Origin: DATBGO01 sp963695645
GTDB taxonomy: Bacteria; Actinomycetota; Actinomycetes; Streptosporangiales; Streptosporangiaceae
Reading direction: 5' to 3'
DNA: 64,000 nucleotides
Assembly (NCBI GenBank): GCA_963695645.1
Contig: CAVOHC010000017.1
Span: forward strand, 558,001-622,000
The translations under genes and the position numbers were made by a program. Shown in pieces: positions 25,668 to 34,915 of the stretch; position 1 is the stretch's first letter; each line of letters begins with the position of its first letter. Below the pieces are notes generated by a model, which was not told the origin of the DNA, did no database searches, and saw only the letters and a list, made by a program, of their open reading frames with translations.

Positions 25668-26939
25668 CTAGCTGGCCATGGCCTGAATGAGGTCGGCGGC
25701 GGCCCCCGGGCCGTCCACGCGGGCGAAGGCCTCTTGCAGCCGACGGGCCTGCTCGCGGTATGCGGGGTCATTGAGCATTTCCTGCGCTACCTGGGCGAGC
25801 AGGTGACTCCCCGCAGCTCGCTCGGGCAAGCGGCGGGCAGCGCCTTGACGCTCGGCGAGCACAATGTTGGCGTCCTGCTCCGGCTGCAGCGGGATCCCGA
25901 TGAACGGCAAGCCGGACGCTAGCGCAGACTGCACGCTTCCCTGCCCTCCGGAGATTACTCCGAGATCGACCTGGGGCATGATCTGCCGGCTGGGCAGCAC
26001 TCCGGCAACCAGGACGCCGTCGTTCCGAAGGTCGCTGAGGTCGTGGACGGTGCCTGCCACCAGGATCCGCAAGCCGAGCGTGGAAAGCTGGGCGACCACG
26101 GCGCGAACCAGTTCCGCCGGGCTCGAGGTGATCGCTACGTAGATTGCCGGACCGGGGCCGGCCAGGAACACCTCGACCTCACGGGGAACGGGGAGGTCGA
26201 GTTCGGCGTAGATCGGTCCGGCGTAGCGCAGCCGGGTTCCGGGGCGATAGCGGGATGGATCCCGCGGCGTCCAGGCATCGATCTCCTCGCGGCAGATCCC
26301 GAGGACCTCGGGGACATCGGTGACGAGCGTGAGATCGCCGAGCAGCAGCGCGGCGAAGCTAGGAATCGGGGCCACGCCCAATTCCGCCGCGACACGGTTG
26401 AAGCCTGCGGTGTAGATGGTGAGGCGCGGCGCGCCCGCGTTATAGAGCCTGGTCCGCAGCCAGGCCGGCAGCCAGCGCTCAAGCGGCAGGCCGATCGGCG
26501 CCGCCGGGAGGGGAATCTTGCCCCGCTCGAACAGCGGCGGCAGCCAGGACCCCGCGTGATCGGTCACGAGCGGGATGCCCGCCAGCCGGGTAGAGAGCAG
26601 CGCACTCAGCGTCCAGCCGGTGACCGCGACGCTGATCCGGTGGTCACGGAAGTATGCCGCTTCGGCCCGGGCGCACGCCCGCAGCTCATCGTCGGTCCAC
26701 ATGCTCTGGCCAGGATCCCCGATCCCCGGGACCGAGCCGACGAACGTCTCGCAGCGCGCGGCCGTCATCGGCGGGCCGAGGACGTCATAGTCGAGGCCGG
26801 CGTCGCCCAGCAGGTATGCGTAGGTTCCGCCGTGCGTGGCAATGCGTATCGCTGCACCTCGGGCCAGGAGCGCGCGGGCGATCGACATGGTTCTGGTGGT
26901 TTCTGACAGGAAGCAGCAATTCGGCAGCAGGCAGATCAT
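25668..26939 (-). CDS. GT1-family glycosyltransferase (macrolide/MGT type)
   Basis: The 423-residue protein has the GT-B layout of UDP-sugar dependent MGT enzymes: an acceptor domain starting LLPNCCFLSETTRTMSIARA and a donor domain ending SGGQGSVQSALASGLPFIGIP then LQPEQDANIVLAERQGAARRL. In the donor motif the usual HGG-x-GT reads SGGQGS, so the diphosphate-binding histidine is a serine. Family members glycosylate macrolides, lipids or xenobiotics. It is divergent from a MarR regulator across an 18-bp palindrome, which suggests inducible detoxification or product tailoring. Confidence 0.85.
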   Translation of the reverse strand: MICLLPNCCFLSETTRTMSIARALLARGAAIRIATHGGTYAYLLGDAGLDYDVLGPPMTAARCETFVGSVPGIGDPGQSMWTDDELRACARAEAAYFRDHRISVAVTGWTLSALLSTRLAGIPLVTDHAGSWLPPLFERGKIPLPAAPIGLPLERWLPAWLRTRLYNAGAPRLTIYTAGFNRVAAELGVAPIPSFAALLLGDLTLVTDVPEVLGICREEIDAWTPRDPSRYRPGTRLRYAGPIYAELDLPVPREVEVFLAGPGPAIYVAITSSPAELVRAVVAQLSTLGLRILVAGTVHDLSDLRNDGVLVAGVLPSRQIMPQVDLGVISGGQGSVQSALASGLPFIGIPLQPEQDANIVLAERQGAARRLPERAAGSHLLAQVAQEMLNDPAYREQARRLQEAFARVDGPGAAADLIQAMAS

Positions 26940-26972
26940 CGCCCTCTCCTCGTTGATCTCACCCGCAAATAA

Positions 26973-26990
26973 TAGGTAACATGTTACCTA
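26973..26990. promoter_or_regulatory. MarR-type operator between the glycosyltransferase and marR-like genes
   Basis: TAGGTAACATGTTACCTA is a perfect 18-bp palindrome in an AT-rich island, spanning the first possible ATG of the MarR gene and ending at the second. It sits in the 41-base divergent gap, where a MarR dimer could repress both directions. Confidence 0.8.
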
Positions 26991-27466
26991 TGTCAAGGGA
27001 TCTGGGCCTGCCCGAGGACGAGGCGGACGCGCTGGGCGAGGACGGCGCGGTGCGAGTCCGGACATTCAGGCTGATCGTGGTGCTCGCCCAGCGGCTCAGG
27101 ACACTCATGGACCAGCGACTGCGGGCCGACGGCCTGACCACCCAGCAGGCAGCCCTGACCACGATCGTCGACGCGATCGGCGAGCCGACCCTGTCCCAGG
27201 CAGCGGCCGCCCTGGGCACCACCCATCAGAACGCCCGGCAGCTGGCCGCCGCCCTGGAGCGCAAGGGCATGCTGGTAATCGAGCCCGACCCAGCCGATGG
27301 GAGAGTGAAAAAGCTCCGCACGACCATGGATAGCCGCGAGTACTGGCGGCAGCGGAGCGCGGACGACCAGCGGTACGTGCTGGAGTGGTTCGCAGGGCTG
27401 TCGGCGCCAGAGGCCGGGACGCTATTCGAGCTGCTGCTGCGACTGCATGAGAGAGTCACGACATGA
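26990..27466 (+). CDS. MarR-family transcriptional regulator
   Basis: The product has the MarR winged-helix core: helices LIVVLAQRLRTLMDQRLRAD and TTQQAALTTIVDAIGEPTLS, the recognition region AAAALGTTHQNARQLAAALE, and the wing segment DPADGRVKKLRTTMDSREYW. The ATG at 26990 is taken as the start because the one at 26981 lies inside the operator palindrome. Neither has a Shine-Dalgarno, so a near-leaderless message is likely. MarR dimers release DNA when they bind phenolics or drugs. Its stop overlaps the next gene's start by four bases (ATGA), making a MarR-Crp two-regulator operon. Confidence 0.88.
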   Translation: MSRDLGLPEDEADALGEDGAVRVRTFRLIVVLAQRLRTLMDQRLRADGLTTQQAALTTIVDAIGEPTLSQAAAALGTTHQNARQLAAALERKGMLVIEPDPADGRVKKLRTTMDSREYWRQRSADDQRYVLEWFAGLSAPEAGTLFELLLRLHERVTT

Positions 27467-28230
27467 GCAGGCCCGATCGCCGGGCGCTGCGGGGCCGCTG
27501 CTCCACGCAGGATGTGCTGGCCGGACTGTCCCGGTCCTACCTGTTCGAGGACCTGACCCCGGCGGACATCGGCCCGCTGGCCGCCGCTGCGACGACGCGT
27601 GCGCTCGTCCGCGGCGAGCAGCTGTGCCACCTCGGTGACCGGGCCGATGAGATATGGGTGGTGCTCTCCGGTGAGGTCAAGGACTCTGTCGTCGACGCAG
27701 CGGGATACGAGGTGATCCATTTCGTCCACGGGCCGGGCATGACGCTGGGAGAGCCTGGCTACTTCTCCCTCGATCGCACCCGGATTGTCGAGGTCATCGC
27801 GGTCGAGCCGTCGACGATGATCCGGCTCGACCGGCGTGATCTCGCGCCATTCATGGCGCAACATCCGCAGATAAAAGACCGCGTGCTGGAGACCCTGGCC
27901 TCGAACACGCGCTGGCAGACGACCATGATTTCATCGGCGGCTAGGCGATCGCTTACGGACCGCCTGATCCTGCGGCTGCTCGAACTCACGGAGTCGAGCC
28001 CACGGCGCAGTTCCGGGGAGGCGAGGACCCCGAAGATCTCCCAGTCAACGCTCGCGGCGATGATCGGGGTGAGCCGCGAGAACGTGAACCGGGCGTTGGC
28101 TGCGCTGGCGGTTGAGGGCGCGATCCGCCAGGAGGACGGGTGTTACATCCTCCTGGACGAGGACCGGCTGCGCCGGGAGATCTCCAGGGACTGGCCGCTG
28201 GCCCGACGTCGTGACCGGCGCGTCGAATAG
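27463..28230 (+). CDS. Crp/Fnr-family transcriptional regulator
   Basis: The 255-residue protein has an N-terminal cyclic-nucleotide-binding fold (about residues 25-140; LVRGEQLCHLGDRADEIWVV, MTLGEPGYFSLDRTRIVEVI) and a C-terminal helix-turn-helix, SQSTLAAMIGVSRENVNRALAAL. There is no cysteine cluster of the Fnr type, so oxygen sensing by Fe-S is unlikely. The effector is unknown. It is translationally coupled to the upstream MarR gene. Such sensors in actinomycetes often respond to membrane or redox state. Confidence 0.88.
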   Translation: MSRPDRRALRGRCSTQDVLAGLSRSYLFEDLTPADIGPLAAAATTRALVRGEQLCHLGDRADEIWVVLSGEVKDSVVDAAGYEVIHFVHGPGMTLGEPGYFSLDRTRIVEVIAVEPSTMIRLDRRDLAPFMAQHPQIKDRVLETLASNTRWQTTMISSAARRSLTDRLILRLLELTESSPRRSSGEARTPKISQSTLAAMIGVSRENVNRALAALAVEGAIRQEDGCYILLDEDRLRREISRDWPLARRRDRRVE

Positions 28231-28341
28231 CGCGGCACCCAGGGTGTGCCGCAACGTCACACCCGGCCGGTGATCCAGCGTCATTGCGGGCTGAACAGCC
28301 CTCGGTCATGATCCCCAGGATGGCTGAAGAAATGGGGAAAG

Positions 28342-29730
28342 ATGTCCGCGACAAACAACCGCCAGCTTGCCCGATCGTTCGCCACCACATTCGCTGGCAC
28401 GGCCGTCGGGCCAGCTGATCCTGGCTACGACTCCGCTCGAGCGATCTGGAACGGCACCATCGACGCCAGGCCCGCGCTGGTCGCGCGGTGCCATACGACC
28501 GAGGACATCCTCACGGCCGTGGCGCTGACGCGCGCCGCGGGCGTTCCGCTCGCGGTCCGAGGCGGTGGGCACAGCGTGGCCGGACTGAGCACCTGCGACG
28601 GCGGGGTGGTCATCGACCTGTCGCCGATGCGTAGCGTCGATGTCGACGTCCGCCGGCGCACGGCGACCGTTCAGCCAGGGGCGACCTGGGCCGACCTCGA
28701 CGCCGCTACCGCGGCGCATGGGCTCGCGACCACGGGCGGCCTGATCTCGACCACCGGAGTCGCTGGCCTCACTCTCGGCGGCGGTATCGGCTGGCTGCAG
28801 CGAAGGTACGGGCTGTCCTGCGACAACTTGGCTGGCGCGGACGTCGTCACGGCCGACGGCGACGTCTTGCACGCCGGTGACCTCGAGCGCACGGACCTGT
28901 TGTGGGGGCTGCGCGGCGGCGGCGGCAACTTCGGTATCGCGTCGCGCTTCGAGTTCACCCTGCACCCGGTGTCCACGATCCTGGGCGGACTGCTGCTGTT
29001 CCCCCTTGAGCGCGGCAAGGAGGTCCTGACGGTGTTCCGCGACTGGGCGGCCGGCGCGCCGGACGAGGCCTCGATGCTGGCCGCGATCATCACCGGCCCG
29101 CCCGAGCCGTTCGTGCCCCCGGAACTGGTCGGGCAGAAGGTGGTCGCGATCCTCGGCTGCTGGTGCGGCGATCTCGATGCGGGTGCCGAGGTTATCGAGC
29201 CATTGCGCGCGCTCGGTCCATCGGCCGACGTCTTCGCTCCGATGCCCTACCTCGCGTTGCAGGGAATGCTGGATGGCGGCGCAGGCCCGGGCCTGCGCAA
29301 CTACTTCCGCGGCGGCTTCGCCGACGACCTGGACGACGCGATCATCGACATCGCGCTCGCACACGGCGCCCGCATGCCCTCGCCGATGTCACAGATCCAC
29401 TTTCACCAGATGGGCGGCGCGGTGGGACGAGTCCTGCCCGGCGCCACCGCGTTCAGCGGCCGGAACGCCGGCTATACCTACAACATCATCGCGACCTGGA
29501 CAGACCCGGCCGAGGACGCGCAGCACATCGAGGTCAATCGCGACCTCGCAGCCGCGCTGGCGCCGCTGTCGGCCGGCGGCGCGTACGTGAACTTCGCCGG
29601 TGATACCGAAGCCGACCAGGTCCGTTCGCTGTACGGCGACGAACTCTATGACCGGCTGGCACGGCTCAAACGCGAGTACGACCCGACCAACCTGTTCCGC
29701 CGCAACCAGAACATCAGGCCAGCCCGGTGA
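28342..29730 (+). CDS. FAD-linked oxidase of the berberine-bridge (BBE) family
   Basis: The 462-residue protein contains the FAD-binding PP-loop VRGGGHSVAGLSTCDGGVVI with the histidine used for covalent flavin attachment, GGLISTTGVAGLTLGGGIGW, LRGGGGNFGIASRFEF, and the C-terminal BBE motif YDPTNLFRRNQNI. Enzymes of this class oxidise alcohols, sugars or natural-product intermediates using oxygen. No signal peptide is present. It follows the MarR-Crp operon by 111 bases in the same direction. It could tailor a secondary metabolite with the nearby glycosyltransferase and methyltransferase, though no scaffold synthase is present. Confidence 0.9.
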   Translation: MSATNNRQLARSFATTFAGTAVGPADPGYDSARAIWNGTIDARPALVARCHTTEDILTAVALTRAAGVPLAVRGGGHSVAGLSTCDGGVVIDLSPMRSVDVDVRRRTATVQPGATWADLDAATAAHGLATTGGLISTTGVAGLTLGGGIGWLQRRYGLSCDNLAGADVVTADGDVLHAGDLERTDLLWGLRGGGGNFGIASRFEFTLHPVSTILGGLLLFPLERGKEVLTVFRDWAAGAPDEASMLAAIITGPPEPFVPPELVGQKVVAILGCWCGDLDAGAEVIEPLRALGPSADVFAPMPYLALQGMLDGGAGPGLRNYFRGGFADDLDDAIIDIALAHGARMPSPMSQIHFHQMGGAVGRVLPGATAFSGRNAGYTYNIIATWTDPAEDAQHIEVNRDLAAALAPLSAGGAYVNFAGDTEADQVRSLYGDELYDRLARLKREYDPTNLFRRNQNIRPAR

Positions 29731-29964
29731 ACGGGCCGGCAGGTTCCCGATCGTGAGCTGGGACGGCGGCGGCAACGCCCCGCGGGCGCTCGGTCTCGGC
29801 GCCTGCTGGTCCGCCGGGGCCACCAGGTTAGGCTGCTGGGCTGGGAGTCCATAGCGCCGCGCGTGCAATCGCAAGAGCGAGCTCAACCGGGCGTAACATT
29901 CGTCTGGTGGCTACGCCTGGGGAATGAGGTGGCCGCGCCGTGCGGCATGACATAGGGGGAGCAC

Positions 29965-30261
29965 ATGCCTTTCATTCAGCTCATCGAGATCACGAGCTCG
30001 CGGGTCAGCGAGATCGAGGCGCTCACCGAAGAGTGGCGGGCCCAGACCGAGGGACAGCGCACCGCCATGCGGGCCACCCTGACCCAGGACCGCGATCGCC
30101 CTGGTGCATATATTCAGATTGTCGAGTTCGGTTCGTACGAGGATGCGATGGCGAACTCACGCCTGCCAGCGACGACGGCATTCGCGGAACGGCTAGCCGC
30201 GCTGTGCGACGGGCCGCCAGTCTTCCGGAACCTCGACGTTATGAGCGTTGCGGAGCTGTAA
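29965..30261 (+). CDS. Small protein, dimeric alpha/beta-barrel-like
   Basis: The 98-residue protein reads as a ferredoxin-like alpha/beta sandwich: PFIQLIEITSSRVSEIEALT, a strand AYIQIVEFGSYEDAMANSRL and a short C-terminal strand FRNLDVMSV. This pattern fits the ABM/DABB superfamily of small monooxygenases and chlorite dismutase-like folds. No catalytic residue set is clear, so the call stays structural. A GGGGGA element lies six bases before the ATG. Confidence 0.65.
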   Translation: MPFIQLIEITSSRVSEIEALTEEWRAQTEGQRTAMRATLTQDRDRPGAYIQIVEFGSYEDAMANSRLPATTAFAERLAALCDGPPVFRNLDVMSVAEL

Positions 30262-30445
30262 CCGCGGAACGGCGCGCTGGCTGCGCGGGCGCCCACATCC
30301 CCGCTTGTCTTCGCATACGGGCGGTTCGTGCCGCACGGATCGTCCTGGAAGCCGGGCGGGCGCCGATGACCCTGGGCTGCCCTGCCTGGCCGCTGCGCGA
30401 CGCCGAAGCCGCATCAGCCATCGCAGGCCGCATGCAGTCGCAGAC

Positions 30446-31426
30446 TCAGCCTGAGCTGTTCAGCATCGCGAGCAGCGGGTTAAGGCGCGGATCTGTTCTG
30501 TAGGTATTCAAGTAGCCGGGCTGCCAGAGGAGCGTCCCTTTCAGGCCGTGGTCCTCGACGTACTTTACCTTTGCAGCGACCCGGGCCTCGGTCGTGTCGT
30601 AGTAATTGCTCGCGACCCCGATCCCGAGGAGGAGCTTACTGACCGGTATGCCTGCTTGCGTGTAGGCAGCGACGCTGCTCACGCCGTTATCCTGAAAGGT
30701 CTCCATATTAATGGAATTGACATACGGCGCGATCTGCGCGGCGATATCAGGCGGGATCTCGCCGACGTCGACATCAGCTGACAGGTACATGCTCTTCCCC
30801 GGAAATGCCGCCTTCAACGCGCTGCGCAGGCCCTTGATCAGCGCTATGTAGTCCGCCCGGTTCTGCGGCACCTGCTCTTCCCAGTCGACATCGACACCGT
30901 CAAAGCCGTATCTCGAAACGAAGGAGACAATATTACTGATAAACGTGGCACGGTACTGCGGGCTGGCCGCGCTGGCAAAATAATTCCCTTCGTTCACCTC
31001 TCCGATAGCCATGATGATCGTCTTCCCGGCATTATGCGCAGCCGCCACGACTGCCGTTATCTTCGATAGCGAATCCAAGTCACAGAGACAGATCCCGCCG
31101 GTAAGAGTCGGATCGAGCCCGAAGTCGCTGATGACCGTATAAGGCGCGAAGTTAAATTTCTCCGGCGGAACGCTGACCTGTATCCAGCCCGGATACGACG
31201 TGAACGATTCGTACTGATGGCCGCCCGGGCTCAGGCCTGCAGTCCCCGTGCCAGCCGACGGAGCAGAGCTGCCGCACGCAGCGGCCAGCAGCACGGCCGC
31301 AGCCGCCACGAGCCCGCAAGCTAGGCGGCGAAGCCGCGGCCTGTAACGCGCACCGCCCAGCCGCACGAAACCCCCGCAATCCAAGGTGCCCTCAGCCTTC
31401 TCTGCATCAGCTGCAGCCACGCCCAA
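30446..31426 (-). CDS. Secreted GH18-family chitinase-like lipoprotein
   Basis: The protein has a lipobox (VLLAAACGSS) after a basic, hydrophobic leader, then a GH18 barrel with GKTIIMAIGEVNEG and the catalytic motif GFDGVDVDWEEQ, in which the final Glu is the acid. The catalytic set D-x-x-D-x-D-x-E is intact, so it should hydrolyse chitin or another N-acetylglucosamine polymer at the cell surface. The listed ATG gives an overlong leader. The in-frame GTG at 31363 would give a normal 32-residue signal and may be the true start. It has no carbohydrate-binding module. Confidence 0.85.
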   Translation of the reverse strand: MGVAAADAEKAEGTLDCGGFVRLGGARYRPRLRRLACGLVAAAAVLLAAACGSSAPSAGTGTAGLSPGGHQYESFTSYPGWIQVSVPPEKFNFAPYTVISDFGLDPTLTGGICLCDLDSLSKITAVVAAAHNAGKTIIMAIGEVNEGNYFASAASPQYRATFISNIVSFVSRYGFDGVDVDWEEQVPQNRADYIALIKGLRSALKAAFPGKSMYLSADVDVGEIPPDIAAQIAPYVNSINMETFQDNGVSSVAAYTQAGIPVSKLLLGIGVASNYYDTTEARVAAKVKYVEDHGLKGTLLWQPGYLNTYRTDPRLNPLLAMLNSSG

Positions 31427-31810
31427 ACCGCAGGCACACAGCCCTCTCCCCCGCTTCCGGCTGTCCTGCGCCGCCGCGACGGCCCCCAGTCAACCCGACG
31501 CTCCGGACGTGCTGCCCAGGTCGCTCTGGCTCCCGCCACCTCGCCACGCGAACGTGCGCGCCACCAGCGAAGTTCCAGCCGCACGCTGCCGCGCCTCGGC
31601 CCGGACAGCCTCCGGACACCGGGCAGCGGCGGCATGTTGACGTTTCCTATCGCGGCAGGCGGGGTCATCCGCCTTGCGCCGGTCCCGTTCGTGCACGCCA
31701 ACCGGATGCCGGACGGCTTGGCGGAGCCCGGACCGAAAGATAGCCGAGGAAAAACCCGCAAAGGCACCGATGACTGGTCGTGCGATGAGCACGCGGCAGC
31801 TCCGAACCGG
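31427..31810. other. Intergenic region with no supported gene
   Basis: The 384 bases between the leftward GH18 gene and the end of the leftward methyltransferase gene hold only open frames without motifs on either strand. The GH18 promoter should be here, but I cannot place it. Confidence 0.4.
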
Positions 31811-32890
31811 TCACGCAGGGAGGCCCTCGATGACGCCGTATGGAAACGTAACCGGGTGTATGTTGCCGATGGTCAGGCCTGCAGCGTCCAGGAGGGCGGC
31901 GTATTCGGCGTTTGTGCGTTCTTGCCCGCCGGTGATGACGAGCATGTTGATGTCGCTTAGCAGGGTCGGAACGGCATCGCCGGGTATATCAGGTATCAGT
32001 CGTTCCACGATCAGGACCCGCCCGCCCCGGGCCATCGCCAGGCGGCAGTTGCGCAGGATCTGCCCCGCTTGCGTGTCGTCCCAGTCGTGCAGGACGTTTG
32101 CGAGCACGTAGTAGTCTGCGCCGTCCGGAAGGTTCTCGAAGAAGTCTCCCGCCAGCACCTGGCACCGATCCGCGAGGTCGATCGCGTCGAGTACCGCATC
32201 GGCACGGGCTGCGACGGCCGGGGTCTCGAACAGGATGCCGTGCAGGTGCGCATGCCTTCGCAGGATCTCCACTAGCAGCGTCCCTGTCCCGCCGCCGGCA
32301 TCGACGACGACGCGTGCGCCGGAGAAGTCGCAGGCGCCGGCGACGCTCGGCGCGAAGACTGCGGTCCGTTCGGACATTGCGGCGTCGAAGGCTGCTGCGT
32401 TCTGCGGGTGCTGCGCGAGGAAGTCGAAGATCTTCATTCCCAGGGCGGTGTCGAATCCTGGCTCGCCGGTCCTGACGGTGTGCAGGATGTGCTCGAAGGG
32501 ACGCACGCCGCCGAGTGCCTCGAGGAAGATGGCCCACGACCGCATGCACGCGGAAGCGTCGCTGCGCAGGCGGTCCCCAAGTGCTGTCAGGCCGAAGGAC
32601 CGGGGCTCCGCCATGTCGAGCACGCCGAGCGCAGCGAGCAGGCGGAGCACGCGGTACAGCGAAGGCTCGTGGGTGCGGGTAGCCCGGGCCAGCTCCGCGG
32701 AGCTCACCGGGCCGTCTGCGAGGAGGTCGGCGATGCGAAGCTCGGCCGCAACGTAGACGGCCCGCGAGATGTGCATGCCCCAGATCATCGGCAGCATCGC
32801 CGCCGCGGCGGCGCGTTCGGACTCGGTTGGCTGCGTCCGCGTCTGGCCGGTGGTATCGCGGGACGAGGCGGGCGGATTGATCGTGCTCAT
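31811..32890 (-). CDS. SAM-dependent O-methyltransferase (plant/polyketide type)
   Basis: The 359-residue protein begins with a dimerisation/winged-helix part (ELRIADLLADGPVSSAELAR, then LYRVLRLLAALGVLD) and continues with a Rossmann methyltransferase: VVDAGGGTGTLLVEILRRH binds SAM and VLHDWDDTQAGQILRNCRLA holds the catalytic His-Asp pair, followed by GGRVLIVERLIPD. This is the layout of O-methyltransferases acting on phenolic or polyketide hydroxyls. A GGGAG sits nine bases before the ATG. It is divergent from the BTAD gene, which may control it. Confidence 0.9.
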   Translation of the reverse strand: MSTINPPASSRDTTGQTRTQPTESERAAAAAMLPMIWGMHISRAVYVAAELRIADLLADGPVSSAELARATRTHEPSLYRVLRLLAALGVLDMAEPRSFGLTALGDRLRSDASACMRSWAIFLEALGGVRPFEHILHTVRTGEPGFDTALGMKIFDFLAQHPQNAAAFDAAMSERTAVFAPSVAGACDFSGARVVVDAGGGTGTLLVEILRRHAHLHGILFETPAVAARADAVLDAIDLADRCQVLAGDFFENLPDGADYYVLANVLHDWDDTQAGQILRNCRLAMARGGRVLIVERLIPDIPGDAVPTLLSDINMLVITGGQERTNAEYAALLDAAGLTIGNIHPVTFPYGVIEGLPA

Positions 32891-33052
32891 GGTGGACTCC
32901 CGGAACGCGTAGGGTCGTCACGAATCGTGACTCCCGCGGATTCCCGGGCGCCTACCGATCGATTACCGTCGGCTTACGAGCGGGAAGGGCTGTCGCGTAG
33001 CCGCCGCAGCCGCGGCGCACCGTGCGGGCTCGCCGGGCACGAGAGGTGCACA

Positions 33053-34766
33053 GTGAAGTTCCAGGTCCTTGGTCCCTTGCAGGTCACTTACGGCGGGCGG
33101 CCGCTCGCGGTGGGCGGCGCCCGGACCCGCGCTGTGCTGGCGATGCTGCTCGTGAACGCCAACCGGGTAGTCTCCGCTGACCGGCTGGCCGGCGAGCTGT
33201 GGCCCGGCCTTGACCAGGAGAGGGCTGTGGCCAACCTGCGGGTCCGCCTCGCAGAGCTACGCAGAGCGCTTCGGCTGGTCGGGGAGGCGGATCGGCTGGC
33301 TACCCGCTCTCCGGGTTATCAGTTGCGGGCCACGGCTGATGAGCTGGACGTCCTGCAGTTCGAGCAGCTCGTCCAAGCCGGGCGTGATGCGCTAACTGGC
33401 GGCGACCCGGCGACGGCCGCCCGCCTCCTCGACGAGTGCCTGGCCCTGTGGCGCGGGCCGGCGCTCGCCGGCCTCGGCGACCGGCCGGGGCGAGCGCGAC
33501 ATCGTCTTCGTGCCGGGGGCGCTGAGCCACCTCGATCTGCTCTGGGAAGACCCTGAGACCGCCGGTTTCTTTCACCGCCTCGCGAAACTCGGTCGCCTGA
33601 TCCTGTTCGACAAGCGTGACACGGGACTGTCGGATCGGGCGCCGGCGTACGCACCGCTAGAAGAGCGCATGGATGATGTCCGGGCCGTGATGCACGCTGC
33701 CGGCTCAGGCGAAGCCGTCCTGTTCGGCTATTCGGAGGGCGCGCCGATGAGCATCCTGTTCACGGCCACATACCCGGAGCGGGTCAGCTCCCTGATCCTC
33801 GGGGCGGGGACCGCCCGTTATCGCTGGGCACCCGAGTACCCGTGCGGGCGAGGGTCAGATGAGATGCTCGATTCCCTCGAGACGATTGCCGCGCACCGGT
33901 GGGGACAAGGCGCAACCATCGACTGGTTCCTTCCCAGCCGCGCGAGCTCACCACAGGCGCGGCAGATGTTCGCGCGCTTTGAGCGGATGGCCGTCAGCCC
34001 CGGCGCGTTTCTGCGGATTATCCGGATGGTCCGTGAGATCGACGTCCGCACGGTCCTGCCAGCGATTCACGTGCCGACGCTCGTGATACAGCGCCTGGAC
34101 GACAAGATGACTCCCCCGTGCCACGGACGCTACCTCGCATCCCAGATAGCCGGCGCCCGCTATTTCGAGCAGCACGGAGATCACGCTCTGCGGTTCACCG
34201 GAAGTGGAGACATCGACCGGCTGTTCGACGAGATCGAGGACTTCCTCACCGGTGCGTCGCATCGCCGCGAGCCCGACCGCATGCTCGCCACGATCCTGCT
34301 CGCCGAGGCGGTAGGCACCACAGCACCCCCAGACAGGACCATCGACCTCCCCCGAGCCCACCGCCTGGATGCCCATAGCGCCGCGATCAGCCAGCAAGTG
34401 CGCTCTCACCGCGGTCGCCTGCGCGAGAGCACCGCGCAAAGCATCCTTGCCACCTTCGACGCGCCCGGGCGGGCAATTCGGTCCGCAGCCGCCATCCGCG
34501 CCTGTATCGCCGCACACGGAATCCAGCTACGCGCCGGGATCCACACAGGGGAAGTGGACCGGGCCGGCGACGAGATCGGGGGAATCTCTGTTGATATCGT
34601 CCGGCGCGTCACCGCCCATGCGCAGCCTGCGGAGATCCTCATCTCCCGGACCGTCAAGGACCTAGTCGTCGGATCCGGCGTCTTGTTCGCCGACCGCGGT
34701 ATCCACGAACTCGGCGCGATCCCCGGGCGATGGCAGCTCTTCGCGGTCACCCCGCCGCGTGGCTAA
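33053..34766 (+). pseudogene. Frameshifted BTAD regulator / alpha-beta hydrolase / cyclase-like fusion
   Basis: From the GTG at 33053 (GAGAGG six bases upstream) the first frame encodes a SARP-type DNA-binding domain and the start of a BTAD domain: FQVLGPLQVTYGGRPLAVGG, then ELWPGLDQERAVANLRVRLA. At the GGGG of 33487-33490 the frame is lost. Removing one G continues GDRPGERDIVFVPGALSHLD, an alpha/beta hydrolase with nucleophile LFGYSEGAP and His in QHGDHAL. A class III cyclase-like domain follows (YRAGIHTGEV-like core at RAGIHTGEVDRAGDEIGGIS), but its metal-binding motif reads LLAEAVGTT instead of FTDIVGST and the second aspartate is missing, so it cannot be a normal cyclase. Corrected length is about 570 residues. 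The BTAD part is shorter than usual. Confidence 0.75.
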
Positions 34767-34915
34767 CGGCCAGCCAATCGAGCATCGGACGCCGATCGGC
34801 TTAGCTGCCAGGTCCCAGACGGCATCCTGGTCCGGTGCGTGCCGAGAATCCCGTCCACGGCTCTGACCAGCGGCTCTGACCAGCGGCTCTGACCAGCAGA
34901 GTTGCCCGTCGTATC

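Noticed and set aside
28306..29364. 352-codon minus-strand frame opposite the FAD oxidase
   Set aside because: It is antisense to clear FAD-binding motifs and has no domain features.
34220..34760. Active adenylate cyclase domain
   Set aside because: The metal-binding aspartates and the FTDIVGST motif are replaced, so only the fold is supported.
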